A stretch of DNA of 64,000 nt from Flavitalea plasmicola. GTDB lineage: Bacteria; Bacteroidota; Bacteroidia; Chitinophagales; Chitinophagaceae. The notes below the pieces were generated by a model. The model ran no database searches, was not told where the DNA came from, and worked only from the letters and a program-made list of their open reading frames with translations. Position 1 is the stretch's first letter, and the number at the start of each line of letters is the position of its first letter. The translations under genes and the position numbers were made by a program. Location: positions 358,728-422,727 of the forward strand of contig NZ_JAUOTO010000009.1 in assembly GCF_030546645.1 (NCBI RefSeq), given 5' to 3'. Of the stretch, positions 45,898 through 55,589 are shown one piece after another.

Positions 45898-47409
45898 TCA
45901 AAAATTGTAAATTTTTTTGTATTTATCAAGTAAGTAATGCAGAAAATATTGAATATCCAGGGTTTGGCCTGTGGCCTGGCGGCAGAGTTCTTCGCTGGTG
46001 TACCGACGGCCATGTCGATGGACATTTTGGCGCAACCAATTCAATAAGGGCGCCGTATTACCCTGAGCAATAGATGCTTTGATGCTACTGTCCTGATCCT
46101 CAGCGGCTAAGTATAGCTGTGCCCCGTAAAAGCTACCCAGGCTATAGGTGGGAAAGTAGCCAAGACTCCCGTGGCTCCAATGGACATCTTGTAGGCAACC
46201 ATTCTTATCGTCTGGTACTGAGACATTTAGATATTCCGAGTACTTTTGGTTCCAATAGGCGGGAATATCGTCTACCGACAGGGTTCCTTCCAGCAGGCTT
46301 TTTTCCAATTCATAACGGATCATGACGTGGAAATGGTAGGAGACCTCGTCCGCTTCGGTACGAATGAGGGAGGTCGTTACCTTATTGATGCCATGGTAGA
46401 ACTGGTCAACGGAGACCCCCTCCAGTTGTTGGGGAAAGTAGGTAAGGAGAGTGGGGTACCAGTGCTTCCACCAGGCTAGGCTTCTGCCTACGTTATTTTC
46501 CCACAGTCGCGATTGGGATTCATGGATGCTCAGTGATGCATATTCGCCCAGGGGCAGTCCATAGTATTCTTCCGGGAGTCCCTGTTCATACAGTGCGTGT
46601 CCTGTCTCATGGATGCAGCTCCAGGTCATATTGGCGAAGTCCTGTTCATCAATGCGGGTGGTGATCCTAACGTCATATTTGTTAAAGCTGGTGGTGAAAG
46701 GATGTTCCGAGATGTCCTGCCTGCCTGCCTCGAAATCAAATCCCATTTGGCGGATGACCTCCATGCCGAAATCCCACTGCTTTTGTTTGGGATAGGTACG
46801 GTGGAGGAAACTGTCGTCCGCGGCCGGGCGGGCCTGGATACGGGTGAGCAGGTCTTTCAGAGGCTCGCGTACCTGGTTGAAGGCGTTGTCGAGGAGAGAT
46901 ACCGTGGCGCCTCTCTCAAACTGGTCCAGCAAGGCATTATAAGGGTGCTGTTCATAGCCAGCCAGCTCAGCTTCCTGTTTTTTCAGCTGTATCATCTGGT
47001 CGAGGTCATCCCTGAACAAGCTGAATGAATTGGCTGTGCGGGCTTTTACCCAGGTGTGGAAGCACCGGGAAGTGGTTTCGCTGAGGAGGCGGATGAATGC
47101 CGGGGTGAATTTTTTCTGCCGGGTATAGTCTTCCAGGCTTAAAGTTATATTTCTTTGTCCGGGTTCATCGAGATCGCCCCTTTCCTTTAGCGTCGTCAGC
47201 AGATCGCCCAGCGCCGGATCTATGGACCATTCATGTGCGATCTCCGAGAGGGTAGCCAACTGGCGGCCACGGAAGGCCGCTCCTTTAGCAGGCAGGTATG
47301 TTTCTTCGTCCCATTGCAATACTGCCGCCGCATTCCTTACGTCGGCGACCTTCTTCATGCGAAGGGTATATTCTTCGTATAGTTCTTTTGTCGATTTTGT
47401 TAAAACCAT
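45898..47409 (-). CDS. M32-family metallocarboxypeptidase
   Basis: A 503-residue protein from ATG 47409 (family length about 500); an upstream in-frame start at 47493 would add a 28-residue non-conserved extension. It has the zinc motif HETGH in SCIHETGHALYEQGLP (about 265-280), and the family segments LQWDEETYLPAKGA near the start and GEYASLSIHESQSRLWEN (about 295-312) with the third metal ligand Glu. M32 enzymes (Taq carboxypeptidase type) release C-terminal residues from peptides in the cytoplasm with broad specificity. The gene diverges from a TonB-plug protein gene. Confidence 0.95.
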   Translation of the reverse strand: MVLTKSTKELYEEYTLRMKKVADVRNAAAVLQWDEETYLPAKGAAFRGRQLATLSEIAHEWSIDPALGDLLTTLKERGDLDEPGQRNITLSLEDYTRQKKFTPAFIRLLSETTSRCFHTWVKARTANSFSLFRDDLDQMIQLKKQEAELAGYEQHPYNALLDQFERGATVSLLDNAFNQVREPLKDLLTRIQARPAADDSFLHRTYPKQKQWDFGMEVIRQMGFDFEAGRQDISEHPFTTSFNKYDVRITTRIDEQDFANMTWSCIHETGHALYEQGLPEEYYGLPLGEYASLSIHESQSRLWENNVGRSLAWWKHWYPTLLTYFPQQLEGVSVDQFYHGINKVTTSLIRTEADEVSYHFHVMIRYELEKSLLEGTLSVDDIPAYWNQKYSEYLNVSVPDDKNGCLQDVHWSHGSLGYFPTYSLGSFYGAQLYLAAEDQDSSIKASIAQGNTAPLLNWLRQNVHRHGRRYTSEELCRQATGQTLDIQYFLHYLLDKYKKIYNF

Positions 47410-47526
47410 TTTAACAATTTTTTCTTTCCTGAAAATTCTAAAACTTGCCGAAATTAATCCGTTTTTAAGTTGCTGGCAAATGGACTTATACATAATTTAG
47501 CCCATTTGCAGCAAGTATGTTATGTC

Positions 47527-47555
47527 TGGCCTTCGGCCAATGAGCCGGGGCTCAT
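47527..47555. promoter_or_regulatory. Two adjacent hairpins in a divergent leader
   Basis: TGGCC-TTC-GGCCA (47527-47539) is followed directly by ATGAGCC-GG-GGCTCAT (47540-47555) and then TTTTGG. They lie in the 196-base region between the M32 gene and the MG2/TonB-plug gene. They could be a leader structure or a weak terminator. Confidence 0.3.
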
Positions 47556-47605
47556 TTTGGAGTTTTCCCCGAATCAAGGAGAATTATAGTAGTAATTTTA
47601 TTTCT

Positions 47606-50032
47606 ATGAGCCATTATCGTAATGCTTTTTTCATATGTCTGATCTTTTGTTTGCCTAAGTTTTCCTTTTCCCAGCAGCTGGATTCCGTCATGAACATTTA
47701 TGCCAATAATTTTCCTCAGGAAAAGGTATATGTGCATTTTGATAAGAAAATCTACAATCCGGGCGAGACCATTTGGTTCAAAGCTTATATTTTTTCAGGT
47801 GCCGACCCTTCACTTTTCAGCAAGAACTTTTATACCGAGCTATCGGATGCCGACGGCACGATCATCGAGCGGAAGGTCTCACCCATCCTGGAGGCCACGG
47901 CAGCCGGTAATTACGACCTTCCGAAGGTTTTGAAAAGCAGGCATCTGCATTTCAGGGCCTATACTACCTGGATGACGAATTTTGACACTGCCTTTTATTA
48001 TGAAAAAGATATCCGGGTATATGATAAAAAGACGGATTCGGGAGTGACGGCCATTCCCCAGCAGGCGATGATCCAGTTCTTTCCCGAGAGTGGAGACATG
48101 GTGGCGGGAGTGGAGAGCATGGTGGCATTTAAGGCAAACGACCAGTTTGGATTACCTGTGAAGGTGAAAGGGATGATCGTGGATGGAAAGGGGAAATCGC
48201 TGATCAATTTTAGTGCGGAGCATGATGGGATGGGGAAGTTCGCGGTGACCCCCGACAAGGGAGATAGCCTGATCGCGGTGTGGACGGATGAACATGGGGT
48301 AGAGCGAAGGACGCCTTTGCCGGCTGTGAAGCCAATGGGAGTCGTATTGAGGACCGTCACCGGACATCAGAAGATACTGTTCTCCGTCGCCCGGTCAGGT
48401 GAGGGTGGTCCGGAGTACAAGCATCTGGTCATTATGGGGCATATGCACCAGCACATGGTGTACAAGGCAAAGATCAACCTGGAAGAAAACTTCATGAGTG
48501 GAGGGACTATTCCTACTGCGCAATTGCCGACGGGCGTATTGCAGGTGACCGTGTTTACAGAGACCAATCTTCCAGTGGCGGAGCGGGTGGTATTTGTCAA
48601 CAACAATGAGTATATATTCAGCCCTGAGCTGGCGGTGATGGCGAAGAATACGAACAAACGGGGGAACAATGTCCTCCAGGTAGAAGTGCCGGATACCCTC
48701 CGCAGCAATCTTTCCATTGCCGTGACGGATGCGACGGCGGACGGGGATTTCCCTTTAGACGACAATATCATCTCCCATCTGCTGTTGCTGGGGGATATCA
48801 GGGGATATGTGCACAATCCCTATTATTATTTTTCCGGCGAGGCGGATAGCCTGACCAATCACCTGGACCTGGTCATGATGACGCATGGGTGGCGGCGATT
48901 TAAGTGGGATCAGGTGGTGAAGGGGAAGCTGCCTGTTATCAAGAATCCTGAGCAGGATTATCTTTCCATGAAGGTGGAAGTATTGGGGATCGATCCCTAT
49001 AAGATCGCCAAGGAGGAGTCCTTGAATGTGATCTTATCCAAGAAGGATTCCAGCACGCAGATGCTGCAGCTGCCGCATTTGTCAGGGATCAAGTTCGGAA
49101 TAACGGGGTTAGTGTTCTTCGATACGGCCAAGGCGTACTATCAGTTCAATGTAAATCGTAAATTATCGAATGAGGCGGCGGTGACATTTAATACAGGATT
49201 GGTAAGAGGCGGGCGTATGGCCAGGCCGCTGACCACAACGTATGATGGCTGGACGGCGGAGGATTCCCTTTATCTCAGGAGGAACCGTTTTGTCTATGAG
49301 GAGGCTGCCCGGATCAAGCCCATTATCGACCAGAAGATAAAGACGCTGGAGTCGGTGACCGTAAAGGGGCGGGTGAAGACGGACGCACAGAAGCTGGATG
49401 AGAAATATGCTTCGGGTATGTTTGCCGGTGGGGACGCCTATACCTTCGACCTGGTGAATGATCCATATGCGGTGTCGATGATGGACATCTTCCAATATCT
49501 GCAGGGAAAGGTGGCGGGCTTGCAGATAACCACTGCGGGAAGTCCCGGCGGCACTCCTTCGCTGACCTGGCGGGGATCGACGCCCAGCCTGTATCTGAAT
49601 GAAATGCAGGTGGATGCCCAGCAGCTGCAATCCACACCTGTTTCGGATGTGGCGATGGTGAAAGTATTCAGGCCGGGATCGGGTGTTGGTTTCGGCGGAG
49701 GCGCCGGCGGTGTCATTGCCGTCTATACCCGGAAGGGGGGAGATGAAAAAAGGAATGACGCCAACTTCAAAGGATTGGATCGCGCCACGTTGGTGGGATA
49801 TTCAGTCATGAAGGAATTCTATGTGCCCAACTACCTGGAGACATCGCCCGAGAGCGTACAGGAAGATATTCGCACGACCCTGTACTGGAAACCTTTTTTG
49901 CTGACGGATAAGGACAATAAGAAAATAAGCATCAAATTCTTCAATAACGACATAACGAAAAAGCTCAGGGTTGTCCTGGAGGGTGTTAATGAAGAAGGCA
50001 AGCTGACGCATGTCGAGAAGATCATTCAATAA
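47606..50032 (+). CDS. Surface MG2-domain protein with TonB-receptor plug domain
   Basis: An 808-residue protein from ATG 47606; the longer frame from 47522 adds a stretch without signal-peptide character. The signal peptide is NAFFICLIFCLPKFSFSQ. The N-terminal half has MG2 macroglobulin-like domains (VYVHFDKKIYNPGETIWFKA, about 40-59) as in alpha-2-macroglobulin-related proteins. The C-terminal half holds a plug-type domain (MDIFQYLQGKVAGLQITTAG and GVGFGGGAGGVIAVYTRKGG, about 630-720) but no beta-barrel. This combination is frequent in Bacteroidota outer-membrane or periplasmic proteins; ligand and partner are unknown. Confidence 0.82.
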   Translation: MSHYRNAFFICLIFCLPKFSFSQQLDSVMNIYANNFPQEKVYVHFDKKIYNPGETIWFKAYIFSGADPSLFSKNFYTELSDADGTIIERKVSPILEATAAGNYDLPKVLKSRHLHFRAYTTWMTNFDTAFYYEKDIRVYDKKTDSGVTAIPQQAMIQFFPESGDMVAGVESMVAFKANDQFGLPVKVKGMIVDGKGKSLINFSAEHDGMGKFAVTPDKGDSLIAVWTDEHGVERRTPLPAVKPMGVVLRTVTGHQKILFSVARSGEGGPEYKHLVIMGHMHQHMVYKAKINLEENFMSGGTIPTAQLPTGVLQVTVFTETNLPVAERVVFVNNNEYIFSPELAVMAKNTNKRGNNVLQVEVPDTLRSNLSIAVTDATADGDFPLDDNIISHLLLLGDIRGYVHNPYYYFSGEADSLTNHLDLVMMTHGWRRFKWDQVVKGKLPVIKNPEQDYLSMKVEVLGIDPYKIAKEESLNVILSKKDSSTQMLQLPHLSGIKFGITGLVFFDTAKAYYQFNVNRKLSNEAAVTFNTGLVRGGRMARPLTTTYDGWTAEDSLYLRRNRFVYEEAARIKPIIDQKIKTLESVTVKGRVKTDAQKLDEKYASGMFAGGDAYTFDLVNDPYAVSMMDIFQYLQGKVAGLQITTAGSPGGTPSLTWRGSTPSLYLNEMQVDAQQLQSTPVSDVAMVKVFRPGSGVGFGGGAGGVIAVYTRKGGDEKRNDANFKGLDRATLVGYSVMKEFYVPNYLETSPESVQEDIRTTLYWKPFLLTDKDNKKISIKFFNNDITKKLRVVLEGVNEEGKLTHVEKIIQ

Positions 50033-50050
50033 GCTGACACGAATTAATTC

Positions 50051-51163
50051 ATGAATACAGCAGTGACCATCAATGCCGTCCTTTCGCATCTGGAATTACT
50101 GGCGCCGCCGTCCTACCAGGAAAGCTATGACAATGCGGGCCTGATCACCGGCAGCAGGGACTGGGCGTGTCATGGGGCGCTTGTAACGTTAGATTGCGTT
50201 GAGGCCGTGGTGAATGAAGCGATCGCACGTGGATGCAACCTGATCGTGGCGCATCATCCTATCGTTTTCTCAGGATTGAAAAAGATCAATGGGAAAAATT
50301 ACGTGGAAAAGGCGGTGATTGCCGCCATCAAACACGATATAGCGATCTATGCTATCCATACCAACCTGGACAATGTGGTATCCGGGGGCGTGAATGGAAG
50401 GATCGCTGCCAGGCTGGGGATTATGGGGGGGCGTCCTTTGTTGCTGCGGGACGGGGTGTTGCGGAAGCTGTATTGCTTTGTGCCGGTGGATCATCTGGAG
50501 AAAGTGCGGAACGCGATATTTTCCGCCGGGGCCGGTGAAATTGGCGGGTATAGTGAATGCAGCTTTTCTGTTACGGGCACGGGGACCTTCAAGGGTGGGG
50601 AGGGGACTCATCCATTCGTGGGGCAGCCGGGCTTACGGCATGCTGAAAATGAGGTCCGTCTGGAGATGATACTGCCCGTGCATCTGAGCGGAGCAGTGGT
50701 AAAGGCTATGATCGCGGCGCATCCGTATGAGGAAGTGGCTTATGACCTGGTTAACCTGGCCAATACGCATCCCGGCGTGGGATCGGGGCTGATCGGGGAA
50801 TTGCCTGAAGCGGTGCCGGAAAGCGATTTTTTGGCTCGGATCCGGGAGGCCTTCCAGGTTCCGGTGATCCGTCATACCCGGCTTACCGGCAGGCCAGTGA
50901 AGCGGGTGGCCCTTTGCGGAGGCGCAGGTAGCTTTATGATTTCCAATGCTTTAGCTGAAAAGGCCGACTTTTACATCACGTCGGATGTCAAATACCATGA
51001 GTTCTTTGACGCCAATGACCGGATGGTTGTGGCGGATATCGGGCATTTCGAAAGCGAGCAATACACGGTGGACCTGCTTTTTGAGGTTTTACGGGAAAAA
51101 TTCCGTAACTTTGCCGTCCTTAAATCGGAAACAAAAACAAATCCGATCTGTTATTATTATTAA
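50051..51163 (+). CDS. Nif3-like dinuclear metal-centre protein
   Basis: A 370-residue ATG-start protein. Metal-binding features of the Nif3/YbgI family are visible: LIVAHHPIVF (about 64-73), IHTNLDNV (about 101-108), and a C-terminal VADIGHFESEQY (about 332-343) with His and Glu ligands. The long form has an inserted central domain of the YqfO type (about 130-235, with KLYCFVPVDHLEKVRNAIF). Members form hexamers with two metal ions per site; some are linked to GTP cyclohydrolase I type 2 names, but the role is not settled. The next gene follows after 7 bases. Confidence 0.92.
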   Translation: MNTAVTINAVLSHLELLAPPSYQESYDNAGLITGSRDWACHGALVTLDCVEAVVNEAIARGCNLIVAHHPIVFSGLKKINGKNYVEKAVIAAIKHDIAIYAIHTNLDNVVSGGVNGRIAARLGIMGGRPLLLRDGVLRKLYCFVPVDHLEKVRNAIFSAGAGEIGGYSECSFSVTGTGTFKGGEGTHPFVGQPGLRHAENEVRLEMILPVHLSGAVVKAMIAAHPYEEVAYDLVNLANTHPGVGSGLIGELPEAVPESDFLARIREAFQVPVIRHTRLTGRPVKRVALCGGAGSFMISNALAEKADFYITSDVKYHEFFDANDRMVVADIGHFESEQYTVDLLFEVLREKFRNFAVLKSETKTNPICYYY

Positions 51164-51170
51164 ACACACT

Positions 51171-51926
51171 ATGTCAAACGTAAAAGAATTCTCTGTTGAG
51201 GAAAAGCTCACTTCACTGGTGACCCTCCAAAAAATTGAATCAAAGTTAGACGAGTACAAAATATTAAAAGGGGAGCTACCGATGGAGGTCAGCGACCTGG
51301 AAGATGAAATCCAGGGTTTACATGCCCGTCAGACCCGTGTAGAGGAAGAGATCAACGGTATCCAGGAGTTTATCAATTCAAAGAAAGAAGCGATCAAGGA
51401 AGCAGATGCGCTGATAAAGAAATATGACAAGCAAAGTCAGAATGTAAAGAACAGCCGTGAGTTTGAAGCGATCAATAAGGAAATCGAGATGCAGCAGCTG
51501 GAAGTGAAGCTGGCTGAAAAGCATATCAAGGATGCCAATGAAGAGATCGCCGAAAAGGTGCAGCTGCTGGAAAAGGCGAAGAAGAACATTGCTACGAAGG
51601 AATCCGTGCTGAAGAACAAGAAGGACGAGCTGGATAAGATCATTGCCACGACGGAGAAGGAAGAGAAGCATTTCAACAAGCTGTCTGTAGAAGCCCGCGA
51701 GAAAGTGGAACCTCGCCTGCTCCATTCCTACGACCGTATCCGCGGTAACTACCGGAACGGGCTAGCCGTAGTTCCTGTATTGCGTGATGCATGCGGCGGC
51801 TGCTTCAATGCCATTCCTCCGCAACGTCAAAGTGAGATCCGCCAGCGCAAAAAGATCATCGTTTGCGAGAACTGCGGACGCATCCTCGTCGATAATGAGC
51901 TGAATGACCAGATAGAAGTGAAATAA
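51171..51926 (+). CDS. Coiled-coil protein with C4 zinc ribbon
   Basis: A 251-residue protein from ATG 51171; a longer in-frame start inside the Nif3-like gene is not supported. Residues 10-185 are a long coiled coil rich in Glu/Lys (KIESKLDEYK, KKNIATKESVLKNKKDELDK). The C-terminus has a zinc ribbon with two CxxC pairs (CGGCFNAIPP and CENCGRIL, about 204-235). This architecture is the widespread C4-type zinc-ribbon family, some members of which are linked to ribosome or translation quality control. A TAACTTTG (51106-51113) within the previous gene may be its own -7 box. The exact role is uncertain. Confidence 0.88.
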   Translation: MSNVKEFSVEEKLTSLVTLQKIESKLDEYKILKGELPMEVSDLEDEIQGLHARQTRVEEEINGIQEFINSKKEAIKEADALIKKYDKQSQNVKNSREFEAINKEIEMQQLEVKLAEKHIKDANEEIAEKVQLLEKAKKNIATKESVLKNKKDELDKIIATTEKEEKHFNKLSVEAREKVEPRLLHSYDRIRGNYRNGLAVVPVLRDACGGCFNAIPPQRQSEIRQRKKIIVCENCGRILVDNELNDQIEVK

Positions 51927-51964
51927 TTCCTGCCGGGAACACTGTGAAGTACCGGACAGCGATA

Positions 51965-53467
51965 ATGAATAGCGGGACCCCAAGCAATTGGGGTCTTCTT
52001 ATTGGTGGCCTGCTGCTGCTGAGTCCTCTTTGGAGCAAGGCGCAAAAACATTTTGATCTTAATGCTCATTGCCAGGAGGCCTATCAGGAGATCATCCAGC
52101 TCAGACTGGAAGCAGGGCAAAAGATACTGGATGCCGAGAAAAAGAGGGACCCTTCCAACCTGATACCCTTGTTCCTCGAGAATTATATTGATTTTTTTAC
52201 GCTGTTCTTTAATGAAGACCCTGCGGAATACCAGGTAAGGAAGGATATGCTGGACCGGCGGATACAGTGGATGTGCGAGGGGCCTGAATCTTCGCCATTT
52301 TATCTTTTCACGCGGAGCGTTATTCATTTCCAGTGGGCGGCGATCAAGATCAAGTTTGGCGACAACTGGGATGCCGGATGGGAGTTCCGGCGATCATTTC
52401 TTCAGAGTAAGGAGCTGCTGCGTAAGTTTCCTGATTTTACGCCCGCATTGATGCTGACCGGCGCCATGCAGGTGGTGGCGGGTACGATCCCGGATGGTTA
52501 TAAATGGCTAAGCGGCCTGTTGGGCATCAAAGGGAATATCAGGGAAGGGATGGGCCGGCTGCAGGGAGTACTTGCCGCCAATGACGATATGTCGCAGCTG
52601 TATCGAAAGGAAGCCACATTTTATTTTCTCTATCTCAAATTCTATATTGAAAATAAGCACGAAGAGGTCTTCCGGTTCATAAAACAAAATGCGCTGGACG
52701 TTGAGCATAATTATCTTTTTGCCTATCTCGCGGCCAACCTGAGCATCAACAACCAGCAGGCTGCCTATGCGGAGCAGGTCATGCGCCGGCGGAACGGAGG
52801 GGCCGGCTATCTGGATATGCCTGTATGGGACCTGGAGATGGGCTATGTGCGTCTTTATCACCTGGAGGCAGATGCGCATGTATACCTGGAGCGGTTCGTC
52901 CGCGATTTCAAAGGGAAGTTCTATCTGAAGGATGCGTTGCAGAAGCTGAGCTGGTCTTACTATCTCAACGGGGATATGGCCAGGGCATCTGCATGCCGTG
53001 AGCAGGTGATCCTTAAGGGAGGCGCCGAATCAGATGCGGACAAGCAGGCCCTGAAGGAAGCGAAAAGCGGGGAATGGCCGGATAAGGTGCTACTAAGGGC
53101 TCGTCTGTTATGCGACGGAGGGTATTATGGGGAAGCTTTGCAATCATTGCAGGGGAAGGGGGAGTCGGACTTCCGGCTGCCTGAGGACAAATGTGAGTTT
53201 GCGTACCGCCAGGGCAGGATCTATGATGGGCTGGGCAGGGGAAATGAGGCTATATCGGCATACCAGGCCACGATCCGGATGGGGGAGGGTTTGCGTGCAT
53301 ATTTTGCGGCCAGGGCAGCATTACAGGCAGGCTATCTCTGTGAGCAAAAGGGGGACAGGGCCGGGGCCATCTCTTATTTCGAGAAGTGCCTTTCATTGAA
53401 GGACCATGATTATAAAAATTCTTTAGACCAGAAAGCGAAGGCGGGTATTGGGAGATGCAGGGAGTAG
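51965..53467 (+). CDS. Secreted TPR-repeat protein
   Basis: A 500-residue protein from ATG 51965; a GTG at 51944 would add seven residues. The signal peptide (LLIGGLLLLSPLWSKAQ) is followed by an all-helical protein with TPR-like repeats, most clear near the C-terminus (ALQSLQGKGESDFRLPEDKCEFAYRQGRIYDGLG and AISAYQATIRMGEGLRAYF, in pieces about 395-470; KAGIGRCRE at the end). No further domain is recognised. A strong hairpin covers codons 4-11 of the gene. The stop codon TAG is the start of a heptad-repeat array. Confidence 0.75.
   Translation: MNSGTPSNWGLLIGGLLLLSPLWSKAQKHFDLNAHCQEAYQEIIQLRLEAGQKILDAEKKRDPSNLIPLFLENYIDFFTLFFNEDPAEYQVRKDMLDRRIQWMCEGPESSPFYLFTRSVIHFQWAAIKIKFGDNWDAGWEFRRSFLQSKELLRKFPDFTPALMLTGAMQVVAGTIPDGYKWLSGLLGIKGNIREGMGRLQGVLAANDDMSQLYRKEATFYFLYLKFYIENKHEEVFRFIKQNALDVEHNYLFAYLAANLSINNQQAAYAEQVMRRRNGGAGYLDMPVWDLEMGYVRLYHLEADAHVYLERFVRDFKGKFYLKDALQKLSWSYYLNGDMARASACREQVILKGGAESDADKQALKEAKSGEWPDKVLLRARLLCDGGYYGEALQSLQGKGESDFRLPEDKCEFAYRQGRIYDGLGRGNEAISAYQATIRMGEGLRAYFAARAALQAGYLCEQKGDRAGAISYFEKCLSLKDHDYKNSLDQKAKAGIGRCRE
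51976..51995 (+). promoter_or_regulatory. Hairpin with GCAA tetraloop overlapping the start of the TPR gene
   Basis: GACCCCAA pairs perfectly with TTGGGGTC around a GCAA (GNRA) loop and is followed by TTCTTATT. It lies 11 bases after the ATG and 50 bases after the zinc-ribbon gene stop. It could be a terminator of the upstream gene or an RNA element limiting translation. Confidence 0.45.
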
Positions 53468-53520
53468 CTGCGAGCGGTGAGCTACGAGCTGCGAGCGGTG
53501 AGCTGCAAGCTGCAGGCAGG
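53465..53520 (+). repeat. 7-bp repeat array starting at the TPR gene stop codon
   Basis: Eight consecutive heptamers (TAGCTGC, GAGCGGT, GAGCTAC, GAGCTGC, GAGCGGT, GAGCTGC, AAGCTGC, AGGCAGG). The first contains the TAG stop of the TPR gene. No clear inverted arm follows; the next gene, recN, is on the same strand. Confidence 0.85.
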
Positions 53521-53604
53521 TAGCTTCGGTTAAGGGATGTGAAGATCTTGTTATTCGTGTAATCGGGTAATTACTTAATTTGCTGGCAATCTTCTACGGC
53601 AAAC

Positions 53605-55257
53605 ATGATACAAAAGCTTCACATACAAAATTATGCGATCATCGATGTACTCAGCATCGATTTTTCGGGGCGAATGAATGTCATTACGGGTGAGACGGGC
53701 GCCGGTAAATCCATCCTCATGGGGGCATTGTCGCTGATCCTGGGAGATCGTGCGGACACCGCCGTCCTGCTGGAAAAGGACAAAAAATGTTATGTGGAAG
53801 GAACTTTTACACTGGCGGGCGCAGCCGTGATGGCTTTCCTGAAGGACAATGACCTGGATGCTGAAGAGGAGATCGTGATCCGTCGCGAGATCGCCCCCAG
53901 CGGGAAATCGAGAGCTTTCATCAACGATACGCCTGTGAACCTGGAGCAATTGCGGAAGCTGAGCTCTCAGCTGGTGGATCTTCACCGGCAGTTTGACACA
54001 TTGGAGCTGGGGGAATCGGATTTTCAGCGGGAGGTATTGGATGCTTTGGCAGGGCAGGCTGTTCTGCTGGATAAATATCAGACTGTCTACCGGAACTGGC
54101 AGGCGGCAGGCCGGGAGCTGGCGAAACTGCAGGAGCAGAAAGCGCAATTCAACAAAGAGATTGACTACAATAAATTCCTCTTCGACGAACTCAACGATGC
54201 CGGTCTCAGGACGGGTGAGCTGGAAGAGCTGGACCAGGAGTTGAAATTGCTGAGTAATTCAGAGGGGATCAAGACAGCTCTTTCGAAAATATATTACGAC
54301 CTAAAGGAAGGCGAGCAGCCAATGGTGCAACAGCTAAAGACATTGCAGCATTCTTTGCAGCATTTCTCCTCGTTCCATCCCGAGCTTCCCATTCTGTCGG
54401 AGCGGATGCAGTCGGTGCAGATCGAGTTGCAGGATATTGCCGGAGAGGTGGAACGTATCAATGACCATATCAATTATGATCCCCGCAAGATCGAAGAGAT
54501 CAACGAGCGCCTTTCCATGGGATATAAGCTCCTGAAAAAGCATGGCGTACAGACGACAGCCGAATTACTGGCGCTGCGCGATCAGCTGGCGGATAAATTA
54601 CGGGCATCACTGAATGTGGATGAGAGCATTGCTGCGCGGGAAAAGGAAGTGGCATTGTTGCAGGCGGATGCGAAGAAGCAGGCGTTGGTGCTGTCTAAGA
54701 ACAGGCAGGCGCAGGCGACGCCTTTGGAGGAGCAGGTAAATAAACTATTACGACAAGTGGGTATGCCCAATGCGCGGCTGAAGGTGCAGCTACACGCGAC
54801 GGAACTGCAGGCTGCGGGTATGGATGCGATAGAATTTCTTTTCGATGCGAATAAGAGCAACCGCTTTGAGCCTATCAGGAAAGTGGCTTCGGGCGGGGAG
54901 CTAAGCCGCCTGATGTTATGTATCAAATCGCTGGTAGCGGAAACCATCGACCTGCCTACCTTGATATTCGATGAGATCGATACGGGTATATCGGGTGAGG
55001 CAGCGAGGCAGGTGGGGGTCATTCTGAAAAACCTTTCCAGGAAGCGCCAGGTCATTTGTATCACCCATCAGCCGCAGATCGCGGGCAAGGCGGATGCGCA
55101 TTATTTTGTCTTTAAGGACGCGAAGGGCAAACATATCAAGACGAGTGTGCGACTGCTGACACAGGACGAGCGGATCACGGCTATTGCGCAGATGCTGGGG
55201 GGTGAGAAGCCGACGGCTGCGGCATTGGAGAATGCCAGGGAAATGGTGATGAATTAA
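53605..55257 (+). CDS. recN: DNA repair protein RecN
   Basis: A 550-residue SMC-like ATPase starting at ATG. Walker A is GETGAGKS (about 30-37), the coiled-coil arms span about 150-380, the ABC signature is VASGGELSRLML (about 429-440), and Walker B is TLIFDEIDTGISGEA (about 452-466), followed by CITHQPQIAGKAD. RecN acts early in double-strand break repair by tethering DNA ends. Length matches the family (about 550). A small membrane protein gene follows after 8 bases. Confidence 0.97.
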   Translation: MIQKLHIQNYAIIDVLSIDFSGRMNVITGETGAGKSILMGALSLILGDRADTAVLLEKDKKCYVEGTFTLAGAAVMAFLKDNDLDAEEEIVIRREIAPSGKSRAFINDTPVNLEQLRKLSSQLVDLHRQFDTLELGESDFQREVLDALAGQAVLLDKYQTVYRNWQAAGRELAKLQEQKAQFNKEIDYNKFLFDELNDAGLRTGELEELDQELKLLSNSEGIKTALSKIYYDLKEGEQPMVQQLKTLQHSLQHFSSFHPELPILSERMQSVQIELQDIAGEVERINDHINYDPRKIEEINERLSMGYKLLKKHGVQTTAELLALRDQLADKLRASLNVDESIAAREKEVALLQADAKKQALVLSKNRQAQATPLEEQVNKLLRQVGMPNARLKVQLHATELQAAGMDAIEFLFDANKSNRFEPIRKVASGGELSRLMLCIKSLVAETIDLPTLIFDEIDTGISGEAARQVGVILKNLSRKRQVICITHQPQIAGKADAHYFVFKDAKGKHIKTSVRLLTQDERITAIAQMLGGEKPTAAALENAREMVMN

Positions 55258-55265
55258 ATTTTCCT

Positions 55266-55475
55266 ATGAAAGGCCGTTCAATCTCTATACTGCTGATACT
55301 TTTATTGTCGTTGACGGCCGTGTATTACATAAATCGCGGACTACAGCGAATCATCAGACCCCGTGACTCCGCGGGGCGGATGTTCCTTTATTTTTTTGCA
55401 AATTTCCTGCTTATCGTCGTGGTCATTGTCTCTGTGGTGGCATTGATCGTCCGGATCTTTCCTCCCGGAACATAG
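55266..55475 (+). CDS. Small two-helix membrane protein
   Basis: A 69-residue ATG-start protein with two hydrophobic segments (SISILLILLLSLTAVYYI, about 5-22, and YFFANFLLIVVVIVSVVALI, about 42-61) joined by a basic loop (GLQRIIRPRD). No family was recognised. It sits 8 bases after recN and before the fabI promoter, so it is probably co-transcribed with recN. The open frame and strong membrane pattern argue that it is real. Confidence 0.6.
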   Translation: MKGRSISILLILLLSLTAVYYINRGLQRIIRPRDSAGRMFLYFFANFLLIVVVIVSVVALIVRIFPPGT

Positions 55476-55527
55476 TTATTTTTTACGAATAGAAATCCTG
55501 TTGAGGGCTCCGAAGTCTTTAATCTCC

Positions 55528-55535
55528 TATATTTG
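55528..55535 (+). promoter_or_regulatory. Possible -7 box (TATATTTG) for fabI
   Basis: Matches TANNTTTG, 54 bases before the fabI ATG. A convincing -33 box is not at the usual distance. Confidence 0.35.
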
Positions 55536-55589
55536 GCCCTGATTTCCCCGGATCAGGGGTCACAAAACAAGAACTATAAAATACAATCT

